Shown one piece after another: positions 11,881 through 13,199 of a stretch of DNA of 13,199 nt. Each line of letters begins with the position of its first letter. The first letter of the stretch is position 1. The notes below the pieces were generated by a model. It was not told the DNA's origin, did no database searches, and saw only the letters and a list, made by a program, of their open reading frames with translations. The translations under genes were made by a program, and so were the position numbers. The stretch is from positions 133,582 through 146,780 of the forward strand of contig DOZO01000026.1 of the NCBI GenBank assembly GCA_003517965.1, written 5' to 3'. This DNA is from Desulfobulbaceae bacterium. Lineage in GTDB: Bacteria; Desulfobacterota; Desulfobulbia; Desulfobulbales; Desulfurivibrionaceae.

Positions 11881-13199
11881 ATGTTTCATTTCGGCATCCG
11901 CAAAAAGATCACCTTTGGCTTTTATCTGCTGCTCACGCTTATGGTGGGCTCTGCCGTTTTGACCTATGGTATTGTCAAGCGGGTGGAAAAAAAGGTTGCC
12001 TTTGGCGAGGTTGTTGAGGATTTTTTCAATGCGACTCTTGAGCTGCGCAGGTTTGAGAAGAATTATTTTCTCTACCGGCAGGAAAAGGATTTTCAGGAAA
12101 ATCAGCTTTATTGGCAGAAAAGCAAGGATCTCTTTGAAAACAACGCGGTGGCCCTGCGTCTGGCGGTTTCTGCCTTGGAGCTGGAGCAGATGGGAAGGGT
12201 GATCGAGGACTACAACCGGAACATGGCTCAACTCCATGCCCATTACCTGGATATTGCCCCGAGGGCAGATTATCCCGGTGCTGGCCGGACTCAGGAAAAA
12301 TTGGAGGAACAGCTCCGTGCCACAGGCAAAGAACTTACAGAGTTCGGGGAAAGAACCAGGGGGGTGGTGAAGAACAAGGTTAAAAACCTCCTGAAAACCA
12401 CCCAGGGCATCCTTCTGGTCTCCATAGTCTGCCTCTTTGTTTTTGCCTTGACCATTGCCACCCTTTTGGGAAGGAAGGTGGTGAATTCCCTGAAGCTTCT
12501 TGAGGGATACACCAAGAGGATTTCTCAGGGTGATTTTGTCGAGATCGGCGTGGGGGAAAGCGAGCAGGAGATTCGTTCGCTGCTTACCGCCTTCAACCGG
12601 ATGACCAAGGAGTTGCAGATGCGGCAGCATCAGCTGGTGCAATCGGAAAAACTGGCGGCGCTGGGTACCCTGCTGTCTGGAGTGGCGCATGAACTGAATA
12701 ACCCGCTGTCCAATATCTCCACCTCGGCTCAGATTCTGGGCGAGGAAATTGAAGAGGACAATGTGGAGTTCAAGAAGAACCTTATCAGCCAGATAGAGGT
12801 TCAGTCTGACAAGGCCCGGGATATTGTCCGTACCCTGTTGGAGTTCTCCCGGATCAAGGAATTCAGCAAGGAAAAGTTGCTTCTCAGAAAGTTGGTGGAT
12901 GAAACAATTCTGCTCCTCCGTGGGCATGCCGCTAACGAAGTGATTATTGCCGTAGACATCCCGGATGCTCTTTCTATCACCGCGGATAAACAAAGGATGC
13001 AGCAGGTTCTGCTCAACCTGATCAAGAACGGGATCGACGCGGTGCAGGATAATGGCCATATCTGGATTTCCGCTCTGAGCACGGGATGCGGCACCGGGCT
13101 TGACGAAGTTGAAATACTCATCGAGGATGACGGCCCTGGCATCGACGCAGAACATGTCAAAAAGATCTTTGATCCGTTTTTCACCACCAAGGACGTGGG
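11881..13199 (+). CDS. Membrane sensor histidine kinase (partial, runs off the window)
   Basis: The first 439 residues are present, with no stop before the window end. Layout: helix 1 (about 10-31), a helical extracytoplasmic sensor region (about 35-172) with ELRRFEKNYFLYRQEKDF typical of four-helix-type sensor domains, helix 2 (about 176-197), HAMP (about 198-250), HisKA with H-box GVAHELNNPLSN and phospho-acceptor His270, and HATPase_c with N-box NLIKNGIDAV (379-388), G1 box EDDGPGID (415-422) and F-box FDPFFTTKD (430-438). The G2 box must lie just beyond the end. HELNNPL with a C-terminal FFTTK box is common in kinases paired with NtrC-type activators. AAGGAAGG upstream fixes ATG 11881. 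It is divergent from the sigma-54-controlled operon, which suggests it controls that operon through an activator encoded further right. The ligand is unknown. Confidence 0.93.
   Translation, partial: MFHFGIRKKITFGFYLLLTLMVGSAVLTYGIVKRVEKKVAFGEVVEDFFNATLELRRFEKNYFLYRQEKDFQENQLYWQKSKDLFENNAVALRLAVSALELEQMGRVIEDYNRNMAQLHAHYLDIAPRADYPGAGRTQEKLEEQLRATGKELTEFGERTRGVVKNKVKNLLKTTQGILLVSIVCLFVFALTIATLLGRKVVNSLKLLEGYTKRISQGDFVEIGVGESEQEIRSLLTAFNRMTKELQMRQHQLVQSEKLAALGTLLSGVAHELNNPLSNISTSAQILGEEIEEDNVEFKKNLISQIEVQSDKARDIVRTLLEFSRIKEFSKEKLLLRKLVDETILLLRGHAANEVIIAVDIPDALSITADKQRMQQVLLNLIKNGIDAVQDNGHIWISALSTGCGTGLDEVEILIEDDGPGIDAEHVKKIFDPFFTTKDV

Noticed and set aside
11833..13155. 440-codon open frame on the minus strand
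   Set aside because: It is antisense to the histidine kinase, whose plus-strand frame has complete H, N, G1 and F boxes in order; the minus-strand product shows no recognisable domain.
1..13199. CRISPR array, tRNA or rRNA genes, transposase or integrase
   Set aside because: No regularly spaced repeat-spacer series, cloverleaf-like segment, rRNA-like stretch or transposase motif was seen by eye on either strand.

Overview
The window looks like chromosomal DNA of a Gram-negative, probably sulfur-metabolising Desulfobacterota bacterium (Desulfobulbales-like is my best guess). The basis is a NikR/NikMQO nickel set with a GTGTTAC-type operator, an outer-membrane beta-barrel protein, a TauE/SafE-Usp cluster and clear sigma-28 and sigma-54 promoters. 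The taxonomy is inferred from gene content, not from a marker gene.

Left part (1-2830): a near-consensus sigma-28 (FliA) promoter drives a 356-residue protein with EF-hand-like calcium loops. It converges on nikR, the nickel-responsive repressor, and a long palindrome lies between their ends. A gene for a degenerate receiver domain fused to a c-di-GMP-binding PilZ domain follows and ends at a strong intrinsic terminator.

Nickel operon (2866-6446, + strand): a sigma-70-like promoter overlaps two direct GTGTTAC repeats, interpreted as a NikR operator. Behind it are an outer-membrane barrel protein, nikM (S-component fused to a PDGLE/NikN-like tail), nikQ (EcfT) and nikO (ATPase). Together these suggest a complete route for Ni2+ across both membranes, shut off by NikR when nickel is plentiful. 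A GC-rich hairpin with a short T-rich tail between nikM and nikQ may lower expression of the second half.

Middle: a B12-binding-type radical SAM protein (6451-7965, - strand) lies tail to tail with nikO, only 4 bases apart.

Right part (8012-11624, - strand): a five-gene operon with a textbook sigma-54 promoter at its head and an intrinsic terminator at its end. In transcription order it encodes a 59-residue protein, a Usp-like protein, a small membrane protein, a TauE/SafE-family anion transporter with a periplasmic N-terminal domain, and a tandem UspA protein. The first three products share an N-terminal module (consensus A-hydrophobic-x-F-A-E-A-x-E-x-x-x-A-x-x-hydrophobic-L), present alone, fused to a Usp fold, or fused to membrane helices. 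A 41-bp repeat occurs twice in this operon, just after two stop codons, and one copy forms half of a 108-bp dyad.

Divergent from the operon is a membrane histidine kinase, cut off by the window end. The shared upstream region has repeated ATGCAAC/GTTGCAT motifs at distances typical of sigma-54 enhancer sites. The kinase plus an off-window sigma-54 activator is therefore the likely controller of the TauE/Usp operon. This operon with its shared module and its regulation is the best candidate for an undescribed system here.
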